This document shows positions 1-9,221 of a DNA stretch of 64,000 bases, piece by piece (position 1 is the stretch's first letter; each line of letters opens with the position of its first letter). The notes under the pieces are model-generated. The model was not told the origin of the DNA. It saw only the letters and a program-made list of their open reading frames with translations, and did no database searches. The translations under genes and the position numbers were made by a program. This stretch comes from Sporosarcina sp. (GTDB lineage: Bacteria; Bacillota; Bacilli; Bacillales_A; Planococcaceae), in assembly GCA_026169375.1 (NCBI GenBank), contig JAPFCR010000047.1, positions 1 through 64,000 on the forward strand, read 5' to 3'.

Positions 1-231
1 ACTGCACTACGTCTCGAACACCAGTCAGATCTTCTAATTAAAGAAGAAAGAGAAATTCGATTAGCTCGATTTCTTTGCTGGCATCTTGTTAGATGTCCAT
101 TTGAATCCGAAGATTCAGTTCTCATAATTGAACGTGTCAATCATGAATGTATATCTTGACGTTTTGCTGTTCAGTTTTCAAGGTTCATTTTTCATCACTT
201 CGGAAAACAACTTGTCCGAAGCAACTTCTTA
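1..231 (-). other. 5' leader of an rRNA operon that runs off the left edge
   Basis: On the minus strand this segment carries the leader motif CCTTGAAAACTGAACA (about 167-182), which in Bacillales lies shortly upstream of 16S rRNA and in the 16S-23S spacer. A 7-bp inverted repeat (198-204 with 215-221) lies just before it. Two promoters precede it. In B. subtilis ygxA lies directly upstream of rrnD in the same relative orientation, which fits. The 16S gene itself is not in the window, so the exact leader end is unknown. Confidence 0.75.
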
Positions 232-260
232 AATATAACATCACTCCAAGAAAGTGTCAA
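232..260 (-). promoter_or_regulatory. rRNA operon promoter P2 (SigA)
   Basis: Minus-strand TTGACA (255-260), 17-bp spacer, TATATT (232-237): a near-consensus SigA promoter pointing into the rRNA leader. It is the downstream member of a tandem pair, the usual arrangement for rrn operons in Bacillus. Confidence 0.8.
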
Positions 261-343
261 GCATATTTCACAAGAAAAGTTTTTCTTTGTTATTTCTCTT
301 AACAATCTGCTGTTGACATCACTTATCTCAAGCGACGATTAAT

Positions 344-373
344 AGAATAACACACTCTCAATTTAAATGTCAA
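344..373 (-). promoter_or_regulatory. rRNA operon promoter P1 (SigA)
   Basis: Minus-strand TTGACA (368-373), 18-bp spacer, TATTCT (344-349), about 110 bp upstream of P2 and starting just after the ygxA terminator. Confidence 0.7.
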
Positions 374-383
374 CACTTTTCCC

Positions 384-429
384 AAAAAAAGATTGAGATC
401 CTTTAATTAACCATTAAAACATCTCAATC
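384..429 (-). terminator. Intrinsic terminator of ygxA
   Basis: A 9-bp stem (391-399 with 421-429) is followed on the minus strand by seven T residues (384-390). It separates ygxA from the rRNA promoter P1. Confidence 0.8.
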
Positions 430-439
430 CTCCCTATTA

Positions 440-1303
440 TTAAAGGGTTTTATACATTCTGTGCGATATAAAACTATTTTTCGATGACTTTTCAATTACT
501 TCAATGAAACCCCTCTTAATAAGAAACTCAATAAAAACCTCTAACTCAATTGAATACAATCTTAACTTTTCATGTTCATGTAAATCTTGTATCTCCCAAG
601 CATCCCGAGTTGCCATAATCCCTAAGATATGTTGTGAGCCTTTCTCTGTTCGATTATAAATAAAAAACTCACTCGCAAGAAATAATAACTCAAGTCGTTG
701 CTTAAGTGGCTCTTCACTCGTAACTAATTCCTCATATAACTTATAAATTGCTGGATCAATCCGTTTTACCTGACTCCACACTTTCACTTCTGGGAATAAT
801 CCTTTCTCTATTACCGCAAGTCTAGCAAGATGGTGCAGTGAATTAACAACGTGATTATAAGCATCTAAATAATTTTCCTGCTCGTAAAATCGTTTTCCTT
901 CCATATAAGCACGTACCAGCCGAGACATTTCTACACCCATTTTTATCTTTTGACCGTAATACGGATATTCCGTTAGTTCACGCTTCATACTTTCTATGTA
1001 CTCATTCCGGTCAAAATAAACCGTTCCATTAAAGAGCCAGTCAACGACTTTTCTTTTTGAACCTAATACTAACCACTTCTTTAATTGCTGGTCACTAATT
1101 ACATGCATCGCCGCATTCCCTGCATTTGTTGTATAATGCTTCGTATAGATTTGCGTTTCTTCATCGGCTGTAATAATGAGAAGAATTGCATCAAACATAT
1201 CCGTCATCGGGTCTTCTTCTTTTCTCTTCTCAATTAAAAGCACACCGAGCGTTTTCGGATCACTTGCTCGCTCTTGATAAATTGATCTTAATATTTGCTC
1301 CAT
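440..1303 (-). CDS. ygxA: YgxA-type nucleotidyltransferase-like protein
   Basis: 287 aa, close to the length of B. subtilis YgxA. The N-terminal half (about 1-110) matches the nucleotidyltransferase-like fold assigned to this family; the C-terminal half is helical and charged. No biochemical role is established. The ATG at 1303 has GGGAGG upstream, which supports this start. The gene lies between an rRNA operon and the divergent ygzB, as in B. subtilis, and ends in its own terminator. Identification rests on length, sequence style and conserved position. No catalytic nucleotidyltransferase motif (GS with paired Asp) is clearly visible, so activity is doubtful. Confidence 0.75.
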   Translation of the reverse strand: MEQILRSIYQERASDPKTLGVLLIEKRKEEDPMTDMFDAILLIITADEETQIYTKHYTTNAGNAAMHVISDQQLKKWLVLGSKRKVVDWLFNGTVYFDRNEYIESMKRELTEYPYYGQKIKMGVEMSRLVRAYMEGKRFYEQENYLDAYNHVVNSLHHLARLAVIEKGLFPEVKVWSQVKRIDPAIYKLYEELVTSEEPLKQRLELLFLASEFFIYNRTEKGSQHILGIMATRDAWEIQDLHEHEKLRLYSIELEVFIEFLIKRGFIEVIEKSSKNSFISHRMYKTL

Positions 1304-1440
1304 TACACTACCTCCCTGCTCGTACTCTTCTTCGACACATTACATTAAACTCCTTTATTCAAGTAATCAAGGTTTTAAATATCGCAATATCCAATTTTAT
1401 GATATAGTGACTAGAGATGATCAAGGAGGAACGTCTTATT

Positions 1441-1794
1441 ATGAAGCCACGTAAAAATAAAATTAATCGTATCCGTACTTTCGCCCTTTCGCTTGTCTTT
1501 ATCGGTGTAATTATTATGTATGCCGGTATTTTCTTTAAAAGTCATCCAATTGTCATGACATTATTCATGATATTAGGTTTACTCGCAGTCATTGGAAGTA
1601 CAGTTACTTACGCTTGGATTGGACTTATCTCGACAAAAGCTGCTCAGGTGGAATGCCCAAATTGTGGCGGACTTACTAAAATCATCGGACGAGTTGATAT
1701 GTGCGGACATTGTCAAGAACCTTTAACAATGGACCCTTCATTAGAAGGTAAAGAATTTGATGAAATGTATAATAAACCAAGTCAAAATAAATAA
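1441..1794 (+). CDS. ygzB: YgzB family zinc-ribbon membrane protein
   Basis: 117 aa, the same length as B. subtilis YgzB (DUF2614 family). Two hydrophobic helices (about residues 12-34 and 38-60) precede a C-terminal zinc-ribbon-like pair of CxxC motifs (CPNCGG and CGHCQE). The start at 1441 was preferred over the upstream 1417 codon because AAGGAGGA sits 10-17 bases before it. It is divergent from ygxA and convergent with perR, sharing a terminator. Its role is unknown; it is probably a small membrane protein with a cytoplasmic metal-binding tail. Confidence 0.85.
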   Translation: MKPRKNKINRIRTFALSLVFIGVIIMYAGIFFKSHPIVMTLFMILGLLAVIGSTVTYAWIGLISTKAAQVECPNCGGLTKIIGRVDMCGHCQEPLTMDPSLEGKEFDEMYNKPSQNK

Positions 1795-1798
1795 AAAA

Positions 1799-1836
1799 CA
1801 GTGGTTAGCTTTAAAAATGGCTAACCACTGTTTTTT
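1799..1836. terminator. Bidirectional terminator between ygzB and perR
   Basis: An 11-bp perfect stem (1799-1809 with 1820-1830) is flanked by an A run on the left and a T run on the right, so it can end both convergent genes. Confidence 0.9.
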
Positions 1837-1837
1837 A

Positions 1838-2278
1838 TTAAGCATTCTCTTCTTTAGCTAAACACGTAGGACAAGTCCCATACACTTCTAGCCGATGTGA
1901 ATTCACTTTAAATCCTGTAACATGAGCTGCAAGTTGCTCGACTTCTTCTAAGCCTGGATATTGAAAATCAACAATATCCCTGCACTCTTCACAAATAATA
2001 TGGTAATGATCATGTGTTATGAAATCGAAACGACTTGATGCGTCACCGTATGTTAACTCTTTAATAAGGCCTACACCTAAAAACACTCGTAAATTGTTAT
2101 ATACAGTAGCAACACTCATATTCGGAAAGTTACTTGCAAGTGATTTATATATTTCGTCGGCAGTTGGATGTGATTTAGAAGTAGCAAGATATTCTAAAAT
2201 AGCATGTCTTTGTGGCGTAATTCTAACGCTACTTTTCTTTAACGTGTCTAGCGCGTCTTTTAATAATACTTCAGACAT
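1838..2278 (-). CDS. perR: PerR, peroxide-sensing Fur-family repressor
   Basis: 146 aa. With the start at 2278 (GGAGTG upstream) every known PerR residue falls on the B. subtilis number: H37, D85, H91, H93 and D104 form the Fe/Mn regulatory site, and C96, C99, C136 and C139 the structural zinc site. D104 (Glu in Fur) separates PerR from Fur and Zur. The N-terminal winged helix runs over about residues 1-80. The family represses peroxide-defence genes and is inactivated by Fe-catalysed oxidation of His37 or His91. The alternative ATG at 2293 would add five residues and has no good ribosome site. A PerR box lies in its own promoter. Confidence 0.96.
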   Translation of the reverse strand: MSEVLLKDALDTLKKSSVRITPQRHAILEYLATSKSHPTADEIYKSLASNFPNMSVATVYNNLRVFLGVGLIKELTYGDASSRFDFITHDHYHIICEECRDIVDFQYPGLEEVEQLAAHVTGFKVNSHRLEVYGTCPTCLAKEENA

Positions 2279-2312
2279 CGCACTGCACTCCATTCCTATA
2301 AAGATTATTACT

Positions 2313-2327
2313 TTATAATCATTACAA
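2313..2327. promoter_or_regulatory. PerR box (autoregulatory operator)
   Basis: TTATAATCATTACAA matches the 7-1-7 PerR consensus TTATAATNATTATAA with one mismatch. It lies between the perR -10 region and its start codon, so PerR bound here would block its own transcription. Confidence 0.8.
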
Positions 2328-2329
2328 TT

Positions 2330-2359
2330 AGTTTACTGAATAAGCAAGGGACTTGTCAA
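2330..2359 (-). promoter_or_regulatory. perR promoter (SigA)
   Basis: Minus-strand TTGACA (2354-2359), 18-bp spacer, TAAACT (2330-2335), immediately upstream of the PerR box. Confidence 0.65.
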
Positions 2360-2418
2360 CTAAAGCGGTGCGTAAGCAAATGATAAACATAAAACATTTT
2401 ATTCCAATTGAGAATGGG

Positions 2419-3363
2419 TCAATATCCGCGTCCAAGATTAACACTGTTTTCAAAATCCTTTTCGTTATTCATATATTTCTCTAAGTTGTTTTTAAAAATG
2501 ATTAAAGAACGGTCTAAATACTTTCCTGATTTACTTGAGACATGCGGTGAGACTGTACAATTTGGCAACGACCAAAACACACTTTCTTCTGGTAATGGTT
2601 CTTCTTGAAATACATCTAATACAGCATGGGCAATTCTTTTTTCTTGTAATACACGAATTAACATCTCTTCATCAAGAACGTCACCGCGCCCAAAGTTTAA
2701 AAAGATCGCGGACTCTTTCATCACGTCAAAATGCTGTTCTGTTAATAGTCCTTTTGTTTCTTCTGTACTTGGAAGAATCGAAATTACAAAGTCAGCTTTT
2801 GGTAATTCATCTATTAATTGTTCAAATCGAATTCCATGGTCCATATAGTCGGCTAGCTTCCCTGATCGATTACATCCAATCGTTTGTACACCAAATGCTT
2901 GTAACAGTCGCCCCACTTCTGTGCCAATGGCTCCTGGTCCTATAATCATTGCTGTTGAATCTTTCAATTCCATGGAGTCAAATGAATGCTCCCAGTCTTT
3001 CGTCTCTTGGATTTCGTAAATCTCTGGTATAGAGCGTTTTAATGCGAGCAGATGCGCTAAAATCGATTCTGCCATTGGCGTTTTGTGAATGCCACGCACA
3101 TTTGTTACTAAAATACCTCGCTTGTGAATTTCTTCAAGCGCCATCTTTTCTACGCCGGCAGATGCTACCATAATCCACTTTAACTGTTCAGCTCTTTCCA
3201 ATAACGCCCCATCTATGTTCCCACCGTACGTGACAATGACATCCGCAAGCTCCGCCTCTTTGCAAGATGCTGTTCTTTTGAAATGAAATGTACAAGCCGG
3301 AAATTGCTCGACAAGTTCATTTTGTTGATGTTCAGATAAATTAAAAGTAAATAAAATATCCAT
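2419..3363 (-). CDS. D-isomer-specific 2-hydroxyacid dehydrogenase
   Basis: 314 aa, typical for NAD(P)-dependent 2-hydroxyacid dehydrogenases (GyaR, SerA and CtbP superfamily). The Rossmann motif GPGAIGTEVG lies near residue 142. Catalytic elements are present in order: the Arg of FGRGDVL, the Glu of FQEEPLP and the His of SPHVSS. It should reduce a 2-oxoacid or oxidise a D-2-hydroxyacid; the substrate cannot be read from sequence. The ATG at 3363 has AAGGGG upstream. The gene lies in line with bcp and 41 bp downstream of it, between perR and bcp, which are adjacent in B. subtilis, so it looks like a lineage-specific insertion into a conserved block. Confidence 0.85.
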   Translation of the reverse strand: MDILFTFNLSEHQQNELVEQFPACTFHFKRTASCKEAELADVIVTYGGNIDGALLERAEQLKWIMVASAGVEKMALEEIHKRGILVTNVRGIHKTPMAESILAHLLALKRSIPEIYEIQETKDWEHSFDSMELKDSTAMIIGPGAIGTEVGRLLQAFGVQTIGCNRSGKLADYMDHGIRFEQLIDELPKADFVISILPSTEETKGLLTEQHFDVMKESAIFLNFGRGDVLDEEMLIRVLQEKRIAHAVLDVFQEEPLPEESVFWSLPNCTVSPHVSSKSGKYLDRSLIIFKNNLEKYMNNEKDFENSVNLGRGY

Positions 3364-3403
3364 CCCTACACCCCTTCTCTTCTTTACCTACTATTTCAGT
3401 TAA

Positions 3404-3877
3404 TTAGTTTTGAATTTCTTTTAATGCTTCTAACGCTTCTTCAATATGCCCTTTTACTCTCACTTTTCTCCACTCTTTGACAACTTCACCTTCCGGATTA
3501 ATTAAAAAAGTAGAGCGTTCGATACCCATAAACTCCCGACCAAACATCTTTTTTAATTTCCAAACGCCGTACGCTTCAGCCGCCTCATGTTCGTCATCAA
3601 TCAACAATGAAAACGGGAGACCATGTTTCTTAATAAACTTCTGATGTGATTCCTCACCATCTGGGCTCACACCTAAGATTACGGCATTTAGCTGACTGAA
3701 ATCTTCATGACGATTTCTAAAATCACAAGCTTGTGTCGTACAACCTGGCGTTGAATCTTTCGGATAAAAGTATAAAACAACATACTTTTCCTTTGCAAAG
3801 TCTTTTAATGAAACAACTTCCCCTTCTTCGTTATGCAATGAAAACGCTGGTGCTTTCTTTCCTTCGAGTGATGTCAT
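3404..3877 (-). CDS. bcp: Thiol peroxidase Bcp (atypical 2-Cys peroxiredoxin)
   Basis: 157 aa, the Bcp/PrxQ family (YgaF in B. subtilis). The peroxidatic Cys46 (in DSTPGCTTQAC) and the resolving Cys51 lie five residues apart, as in E. coli Bcp. It reduces hydrogen peroxide and alkyl hydroperoxides using thioredoxin. The thioredoxin fold covers the whole chain. The ATG at 3877 is preceded by AGGAGG. It lies next to perR, which suggests a shared oxidative-stress role, but no convincing PerR box was found just upstream of it. Confidence 0.95.
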   Translation of the reverse strand: MTSLEGKKAPAFSLHNEEGEVVSLKDFAKEKYVVLYFYPKDSTPGCTTQACDFRNRHEDFSQLNAVILGVSPDGEESHQKFIKKHGLPFSLLIDDEHEAAEAYGVWKLKKMFGREFMGIERSTFLINPEGEVVKEWRKVRVKGHIEEALEALKEIQN

Positions 3878-4001
3878 GTAAAACTCCTCCTTTAAATACT
3901 TACTTTATCGTACCCGACAGATAAATGAGTTTCAATTTCTTTGGCGTATTAGAGAGTTTTTGTATAAAATAGAAAGGGGAAATAGAACGGAGGAAAAAAT
4001 A

Positions 4002-5306
4002 ATGAATCGAACACAATCAGAACAAATTTTTAAAGAAGCAACAGAACATATCGTAGGTGGTGTCAACAGTCCTTCACGTAGCTTTCGTGCAGTTGGTGGC
4101 GGAGCGCCAACAGTCATGGAAAGAGCTGAAGGTGCATACTTTTGGGACGTAGATGGCAATAAATATATCGATTACCTTGCTGCTTATGGGCCCATCGTGA
4201 CAGGACACGCCCATCCACATATTACAAAAGCAATCACACATGCAGCGGAAACAGGTGTCCTTTACGGTACACCTACACGTCATGAAGTGAAATTTGCTAA
4301 AATGCTAAAAGAAGCGATGCCAAACTTAGATAAAGTACGCTTTACAAACTCGGGAACTGAAGCAGTGATGACAACAATTCGAGTTGCTAGAGCGTACACT
4401 GGACGCACTAAAATCCTAAAATTCGCTGGATGTTATCACGGCCACTTCGATCTTGTATTAGTCGCAGCAGGATCAGGCCCAGCAACACTCGGAACACCTG
4501 ACTCAGCTGGTGTGCCATCTTCTATCGCAGAGGAAGTCATTACAATTCCATTTAATAATCCAGAAGCTTACCAAGAAGCAATGGATCAATGGGGCGATGA
4601 AATTGCATGTGTCCTTGTTGAACCAATTGTTGGGAACTTTGGAATCGTTGAACCTAATGAAGGTTTCTTAGAACTTGTTCATGAAACAGCAAAAGATAAA
4701 GGTGCACTTATCATTTACGATGAAGTCATTACTGCTTTCCGTTTTCACTACGGTAGTGCCCAGGAAATGCTTGGACTGAAGCCTGATTTAACAGCGCTTG
4801 GAAAAGCAATTGGTGGTGGATTACCAATTGGTGCATACGGTGGTAAACAAGAGATCATGGAACAAGTTGCTCCGCTCGGTCCTGCTTACCAAGCTGGAAC
4901 GATGGCTGGAAACCCTGCGTCAATGCTTGCAGGGATTGCTTGTTTAGAAGTGCTCCAAACAGAAGGTATTTATGAAAAAATGGATCGTCTCGGCGCACTA
5001 TTAGAAGACGGGATTAATACATCCGCTCAAAAACATGGCATCACATTAACGACAAATCGATTAGGTGGCGCATTAACGCTTTTCTTTACAGATGAAAAAG
5101 TAGAGAATTACGATCAAGCTGAAGCAACGGACGGAGAGATATTCGGTAAATTCTTCAAATTACTATTAAAGAATGGCATTAATATCGCTCCTTCAAAATA
5201 CGAAGCTTGGTTCTTAACAACTGCACACACAGAAGAAGATATCAAAGAAACACTCAGAGCAGTTGATAAAACCTTTGAAGAGCTTGCCGCTACTTTAAAG
5301 AACTAA
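4002..5306 (+). CDS. gsaB: Glutamate-1-semialdehyde 2,1-aminomutase
   Basis: 434 aa. A PLP-dependent class III aminotransferase-fold enzyme that converts glutamate-1-semialdehyde to 5-aminolevulinate in the C5 haem pathway. The PLP lysine is K268 in [15 protein letters not shown]; the phosphate-binding region is NSGTEAV near 116-122 and the cofactor aspartate is in IIYDEV near 238. The ATG at 4002 has GGAGGA eight bases upstream, so the longer frame from 3960 was rejected. B. subtilis also has HemL elsewhere, and GsaB (HemL2) is its paralogue in this position. A -10-like TATAAA lies near 3964. Confidence 0.95.
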   Translation: MNRTQSEQIFKEATEHIVGGVNSPSRSFRAVGGGAPTVMERAEGAYFWDVDGNKYIDYLAAYGPIVTGHAHPHITKAITHAAETGVLYGTPTRHEVKFAKMLKEAMPNLDKVRFTNSGTEAVMTTIRVARAYTGRTKILKFAGCYHGHFDLVLVAAGSGPATLGTPDSAGVPSSIAEEVITIPFNNPEAYQEAMDQWGDEIACVLVEPIVGNFGIVEPNEGFLELVHETAKDKGALIIYDEVITAFRFHYGSAQEMLGLKPDLTALGKAIGGGLPIGAYGGKQEIMEQVAPLGPAYQAGTMAGNPASMLAGIACLEVLQTEGIYEKMDRLGALLEDGINTSAQKHGITLTTNRLGGALTLFFTDEKVENYDQAEATDGEIFGKFFKLLLKNGINIAPSKYEAWFLTTAHTEEDIKETLRAVDKTFEELAATLKN

Positions 5307-5347
5307 TTATTCATGAATCACTTTCTCGTTTTCTAAACTTCTTAATG

Positions 5348-5381
5348 GTCGAATGTGAGTCTTAAAAGATTCACGTTCGAC
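5348..5381. repeat. Long hairpin between gsaB and ygaE
   Basis: A 16-bp stem with two G:T pairs and only a 2-base loop (5348-5363 with 5366-5381). The T run after it is poor, so it is either a weak gsaB terminator or an element in the ygaE leader. It ends 48 bases before the ygaE start. Confidence 0.6.
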
Positions 5382-5429
5382 TTAGATTATAGTAATATAA
5401 AGGTACATCGGATAGAAAGGAATCACTCT

Positions 5430-6509
5430 ATGAAACTTGGCGCTCGTATTTTAAAGACAGGTGTTGCAATTGTTCTCGCGCTATTCCTCGCGGATTTGCT
5501 TAATTTACCAACTACAATATTTGCAGGTATTGCAGCTATTTTTGCTATCCAACCTTCTATTTACCGCTCCTACTTGAGGATCATTGACCAGACACAAGGT
5601 AATATTATCGGAGCAGTCGTTGCGATTACTTTTGTTCTCCTCTTTGGTCATCAATTAGTGATGATTGGTGTTGCGGCTGTTGTGATCATCTTAATTATGA
5701 ATAAGCTCAATTTAGAGAAATCAACCTCAATGGCGCTCGTGATGATGATTGCCATTATGGAAATTCAAGATGATGCATTCTTATCATACGCGTTACTGCG
5801 CTTCATCACTGTCACGATTGGTGTACTTTCGGCCTTTTTAGTGAACTTACTCTTTATGCCACCAAAGTACGAAACAAAATTATTCCAATCGATTTACCAA
5901 GCACAAGACGAGATTATACGTTGGACACGTCTTGCAGGACGGCAGGCTGCTGAACGCATTGCAACCAAAAAAGCAATCGCGAATTTAAAAGATTTACTAA
6001 CTGAAATCGATCAAACGTATTTACTTTTTAAAGAAGAAAGAAGTTATTTTAAGAAAACAACGAGAGCAAAAACACGAAAATTAGTGATTTACAGACAAAT
6101 GGTCACAACATCGCGAAGCAGTTATGATTTATTAAAAAAGCTTCATCAATATGAAAATGAACTTATGAATTTACCTGAACACTTTAGAATGATGATCCAA
6201 GAACGATTAGATGTTTCACTCACTTACCATGAACAATTACATTTAAAATTCGCTGGAACATTAAAAGCAGAACATTCTATGTCTGATTCTGAAGAGTATA
6301 TTCAACGACATGAAGCAATGGAAATTTTCGCCAAAGAAATTGGAGTTACAAAGGAATTAGAAGACTTTTCCGCTTATCATTTACTGCATATTTTATCTGC
6401 CATGTTGCATTACGAAGAACAATTGGAACATCTTGATAAACTCATCTCTTCCCTGCAAAAACATCGCGGAGATGAAGTGAATGAAGAGATTCAAGAAGAA
6501 TTTTATTAA
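5430..6509 (+). CDS. ygaE: FUSC/aromatic acid exporter family membrane protein (YgaE-like)
   Basis: 359 aa with the ATG at 5430, which has AAAGG upstream; the longer frame starts with a poor GTG. The N-terminal 150 residues hold about five hydrophobic segments, and the C-terminal 200 residues are charged and helical (cytoplasmic). This is the ArAE_1 (DUF939) architecture of the aromatic acid exporter family. Transport of aromatic acids is a family-level guess. The gene sits between gsaB and ygaD, as expected from B. subtilis synteny. Confidence 0.8.
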   Translation: MKLGARILKTGVAIVLALFLADLLNLPTTIFAGIAAIFAIQPSIYRSYLRIIDQTQGNIIGAVVAITFVLLFGHQLVMIGVAAVVIILIMNKLNLEKSTSMALVMMIAIMEIQDDAFLSYALLRFITVTIGVLSAFLVNLLFMPPKYETKLFQSIYQAQDEIIRWTRLAGRQAAERIATKKAIANLKDLLTEIDQTYLLFKEERSYFKKTTRAKTRKLVIYRQMVTTSRSSYDLLKKLHQYENELMNLPEHFRMMIQERLDVSLTYHEQLHLKFAGTLKAEHSMSDSEEYIQRHEAMEIFAKEIGVTKELEDFSAYHLLHILSAMLHYEEQLEHLDKLISSLQKHRGDEVNEEIQEEFY

Positions 6510-6515
6510 AAAATA

Positions 6516-6558
6516 AACTGCACGCCCTTGTTAAATACCCTGGGAGGTGCAGTTTTTT
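6516..6558 (+). terminator. Terminator of ygaE
   Basis: AACTGCAC (6516-6523) pairs with GTGCAGTT (6547-6554), with further G-C pairs inside the arm, followed by a T run. Confidence 0.8.
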
Positions 6559-6573
6559 ATATATCCACTTACA

Positions 6574-6612
6574 AAAAATGCGAAGAGCGCTTATTTAAAA
6601 GTGCTCTTCGCA
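6574..6612 (-). terminator. Terminator of ygaD
   Basis: A 12-bp stem (6579-6590 with 6601-6612, one wobble) is followed on the minus strand by six T residues. Confidence 0.85.
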
Positions 6613-6618
6613 TAATCA

Positions 6619-8367
6619 TTAAACTTGCTGAACTTGGAATAAGCCATAGTAAACGCCTTGTTTTTCCATTAGTTCATGGTGTGTACCCATTTCCTTCACT
6701 TTACCTGCGTCAATGACAAATATTTTGTCTGCATGTGTAATTGTGGATAAGCGATGTGCAACAATTAAAGTCGTTCTTTCTTTTGCTAAGTGTTCTAAAG
6801 ACTCTTGAATAAGTGCTTCACTTTCTAAGTCAAGTGCTGAAGTAGCTTCGTCTAATATAAGAAGTGGTGGATTTTTCAAGAATACGCGTGCGATCGCAAT
6901 TCTTTGTTTCTGTCCTCCTGACAATTTAACCCCACGCTCTCCAACTGTTGTATCATATCCTTCCGGTAACTCTTCTATGAAGTCATGAGCATTTGCTGCG
7001 ATTGCGGCTGTAATCACTTCTTCATCTGTCGCATCTGGTTTCCCCATTAAGATATTACTTTTCACCGAATCACTAAACAATATGTTATCTTGTAAAACAA
7101 TGCCAATTTGATTTCGAATGCTTTCAATTTGAACATCTTTCACGTCATGGCCATCAATGAGAACTGCCCCTTCTGTCGTATCATAAAACCGTGGAATTAA
7201 ACTGACGATCGTTGATTTTCCGCCGCCACTCATTCCAACAAAGGCAACTGTCTCACCAGGTTGAACGTTAAAATTCACGTGATTTAAAACAGACTCGCCT
7301 TCACTCTCATAAGCAAAGTTGACATCTTTAAATTCAATTCCACCGATAATTGGTGGTAATTCGATCGCATCTTTTTTATCAACGATATCGTACTTTTCCT
7401 CCATGAGTTCTAGTACACGGTCCATCGACGCAAATGATTGTGTCAATGCGGTCGATGAATTGACAAGTCTTCTCAGTGGACTATAAACACGTTCGATAAA
7501 TGCAATGAATGCAACCATTGTTCCAAGCGATAAACCTCCATGAATAACTTGATAACCCGCATAACCTAATACTAATAGTGGCGCAACATCTGTAATTGTG
7601 TTCACGACTGCGAAAGCTTTCGCATTCCATTTTGTATGATCAATTGCTTTTTCTAAGAAATTATCGTTTACTTCGTCGAAACGATCACGTTCAACTTCTT
7701 CTAGTGAAAAGCTTTTAATCACACTTACACCGTTCACTCGTTCATGTAAATAACTTTGCACATCGGCTAAAGCTTGCGAGCGTTTTCTCGTTAATTCGCG
7801 GAGCTTCCCAAAGAAATGCTTCACGCTATAACCATAAAAAGGAAACGCCAATAATGTTACAATCGTTAATGGCACGTCCATCGTTAACATAATTCCAATC
7901 GCAATTAAAATGGTCGCTAAGTCTAACCAAACGTTCATAAGACCAATCATGACAAAGTTTCGCGTTTGCTCAACATCATTAATGACTCTGGAAATAATTT
8001 CTCCAGCTCTTGTATTTGAATAATAGCTCAAGCTTAACTTTTGTAAATGGCTATATAAATTCTCTCGAATGTCATATAAAATTTTATTACTTGTATATTG
8101 TGCATAGTACTGTCGGTAATACTCTACCGGTGGGCGAAGTACGAAGAATAACAACATCGTCCCTCCTACCCATAAAAACAATTGCTTGGTCGCATCTGGT
8201 GCCGCCAAGCCCGCCTCTGGACTAATGACATCGTCAATAATAATTTTCATTAAAAGCGGCATAAAAAGTGGAATAGCAAACTTAATAATTCCAATTAAGA
8301 TTGTCAGTGCAATTAACCATTTATAAGGCCTAACAAACTGCAAATACCGTTTAATACTATTTCCCAA
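6619..8367 (-). CDS. ygaD: ABC exporter half-transporter (YgaD type)
   Basis: 582 aa. An N-terminal six-helix exporter domain (about 10-300) is fused to an ATPase domain with Walker A GMSGGGKST, signature LSGGQKQR, Walker B LLILDEATSALD and the switch His in VAHRLST. It would work as a homodimer exporting lipids, drugs or peptides; the substrate is unknown. I place the start at TTG 8367, seven bases after AGGAGG. This gives the N-terminus MGNSIKRYLQFVRPYKW, whereas the upstream ATG at 8391 overlaps that ribosome site and has none of its own. It ends in its own terminator. Confidence 0.9.
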   Translation of the reverse strand: MGNSIKRYLQFVRPYKWLIALTILIGIIKFAIPLFMPLLMKIIIDDVISPEAGLAAPDATKQLFLWVGGTMLLFFVLRPPVEYYRQYYAQYTSNKILYDIRENLYSHLQKLSLSYYSNTRAGEIISRVINDVEQTRNFVMIGLMNVWLDLATILIAIGIMLTMDVPLTIVTLLAFPFYGYSVKHFFGKLRELTRKRSQALADVQSYLHERVNGVSVIKSFSLEEVERDRFDEVNDNFLEKAIDHTKWNAKAFAVVNTITDVAPLLVLGYAGYQVIHGGLSLGTMVAFIAFIERVYSPLRRLVNSSTALTQSFASMDRVLELMEEKYDIVDKKDAIELPPIIGGIEFKDVNFAYESEGESVLNHVNFNVQPGETVAFVGMSGGGKSTIVSLIPRFYDTTEGAVLIDGHDVKDVQIESIRNQIGIVLQDNILFSDSVKSNILMGKPDATDEEVITAAIAANAHDFIEELPEGYDTTVGERGVKLSGGQKQRIAIARVFLKNPPLLILDEATSALDLESEALIQESLEHLAKERTTLIVAHRLSTITHADKIFVIDAGKVKEMGTHHELMEKQGVYYGLFQVQQV

Positions 8368-8461
8368 ACAAGTTCCTCCTATTTCTTCCACACGATCAAG
8401 AATGATTGTTCAATCGGTAACTTACCCTAAAATCGAATGAACAATAGATAAGGATACAGCA

Positions 8462-9022
8462 TTATTCAACCTCTTGTTCAATTTCTGCTTGGACTGACTT
8501 ATGAAATTCGTATCTTGCCGTCCATGCTTCAATAAAATCAGCAGCAAAAGGACCTTTCCTTTGTTTAATCCAACTGATTAGTTTTTTAAGATTATTATGC
8601 AAAATTTGATCAATCACTTCTGGATAATTCATTTCTTTTTTATGCTCTTCATATTCATCTTCATCTAAAATCGTATACCCCATATCCGGAAATACTTTTA
8701 CATCAAGATCGTAATCGATATACTTCAAAGATTTATTGTTATAAACAAATGGTGAACTAATATTTACGTAATAATAAACACCGTCTTCTCGAAGCATACA
8801 AATAATGTTAAACCAATATTTCGCGTGAAAATAACAGATGGATGGTTCACGCGTTACCCATGTCCGACCATCTGATTCCGTTACTAACGTCCGGTCATTT
8901 GCACCAATTACAATATTTCTAGTGCCTTTTAATACTGTGTTTTCATGCCAAACACGATGAATGTTCCCATTGTGTTTGTAACTATGTATTTGTATCTTTT
9001 CCCCTTCCCTAGGAATTGTCAT
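8462..9022 (-). CDS. ygaC: YgaC, DUF402 family nucleoside tri/diphosphatase-like protein
   Basis: 186 aa starting at ATG 9022, preceded by AAGGTGG with 8-base spacing; the longer frame to 9073 lacks a ribosome site. It matches the DUF402 family (B. subtilis YgaC, S. aureus NtdP), whose members hydrolyse nucleoside tri- and diphosphates and have an antiparallel beta-barrel fold. The acidic stretch [12 protein letters not shown] fits the metal-binding region. It lies between sspE and ygaD on the same strand, as in B. subtilis. The enzymatic role is inferred from the family. Confidence 0.85.
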   Translation of the reverse strand: MTIPREGEKIQIHSYKHNGNIHRVWHENTVLKGTRNIVIGANDRTLVTESDGRTWVTREPSICYFHAKYWFNIICMLREDGVYYYVNISSPFVYNNKSLKYIDYDLDVKVFPDMGYTILDEDEYEEHKKEMNYPEVIDQILHNNLKKLISWIKQRKGPFAADFIEAWTARYEFHKSVQAEIEQEVE

Positions 9023-9161
9023 ATAGTTAACCACCTTTATTTGCCAAAAGTTTCTATCTTTTAAGTATAACAACTGAAATCCAAAAGATAAAACAATTAT
9101 GTATTTTTTAGATCAATGAATGTAGTTCTCATCTTCCTTTATTTCTATGGTTTCAAACTCA

Positions 9162-9200
9162 AATAAAGAAAGCTGGCAGAAGCCAATTGCCTCTGCCAGC
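9162..9200 (-). terminator. Terminator of sspE
   Basis: GCTGGCAGA (9172-9180) pairs with TCTGCCAGC (9192-9200), with a GGC-GCC extension inside; a T-rich stretch follows on the minus strand. Confidence 0.85.
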
Positions 9201-9221
9201 CGGTGATGCCCATTCACTTAC

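Noticed and set aside
2535-2945. 136-aa plus-strand frame inside the hydroxyacid dehydrogenase gene
   Set aside because: Antisense shadow of a clear enzyme gene, with no ribosome site and Leu/Gln-rich low-complexity content typical of shadows; the same holds for the many other overlapping frames.
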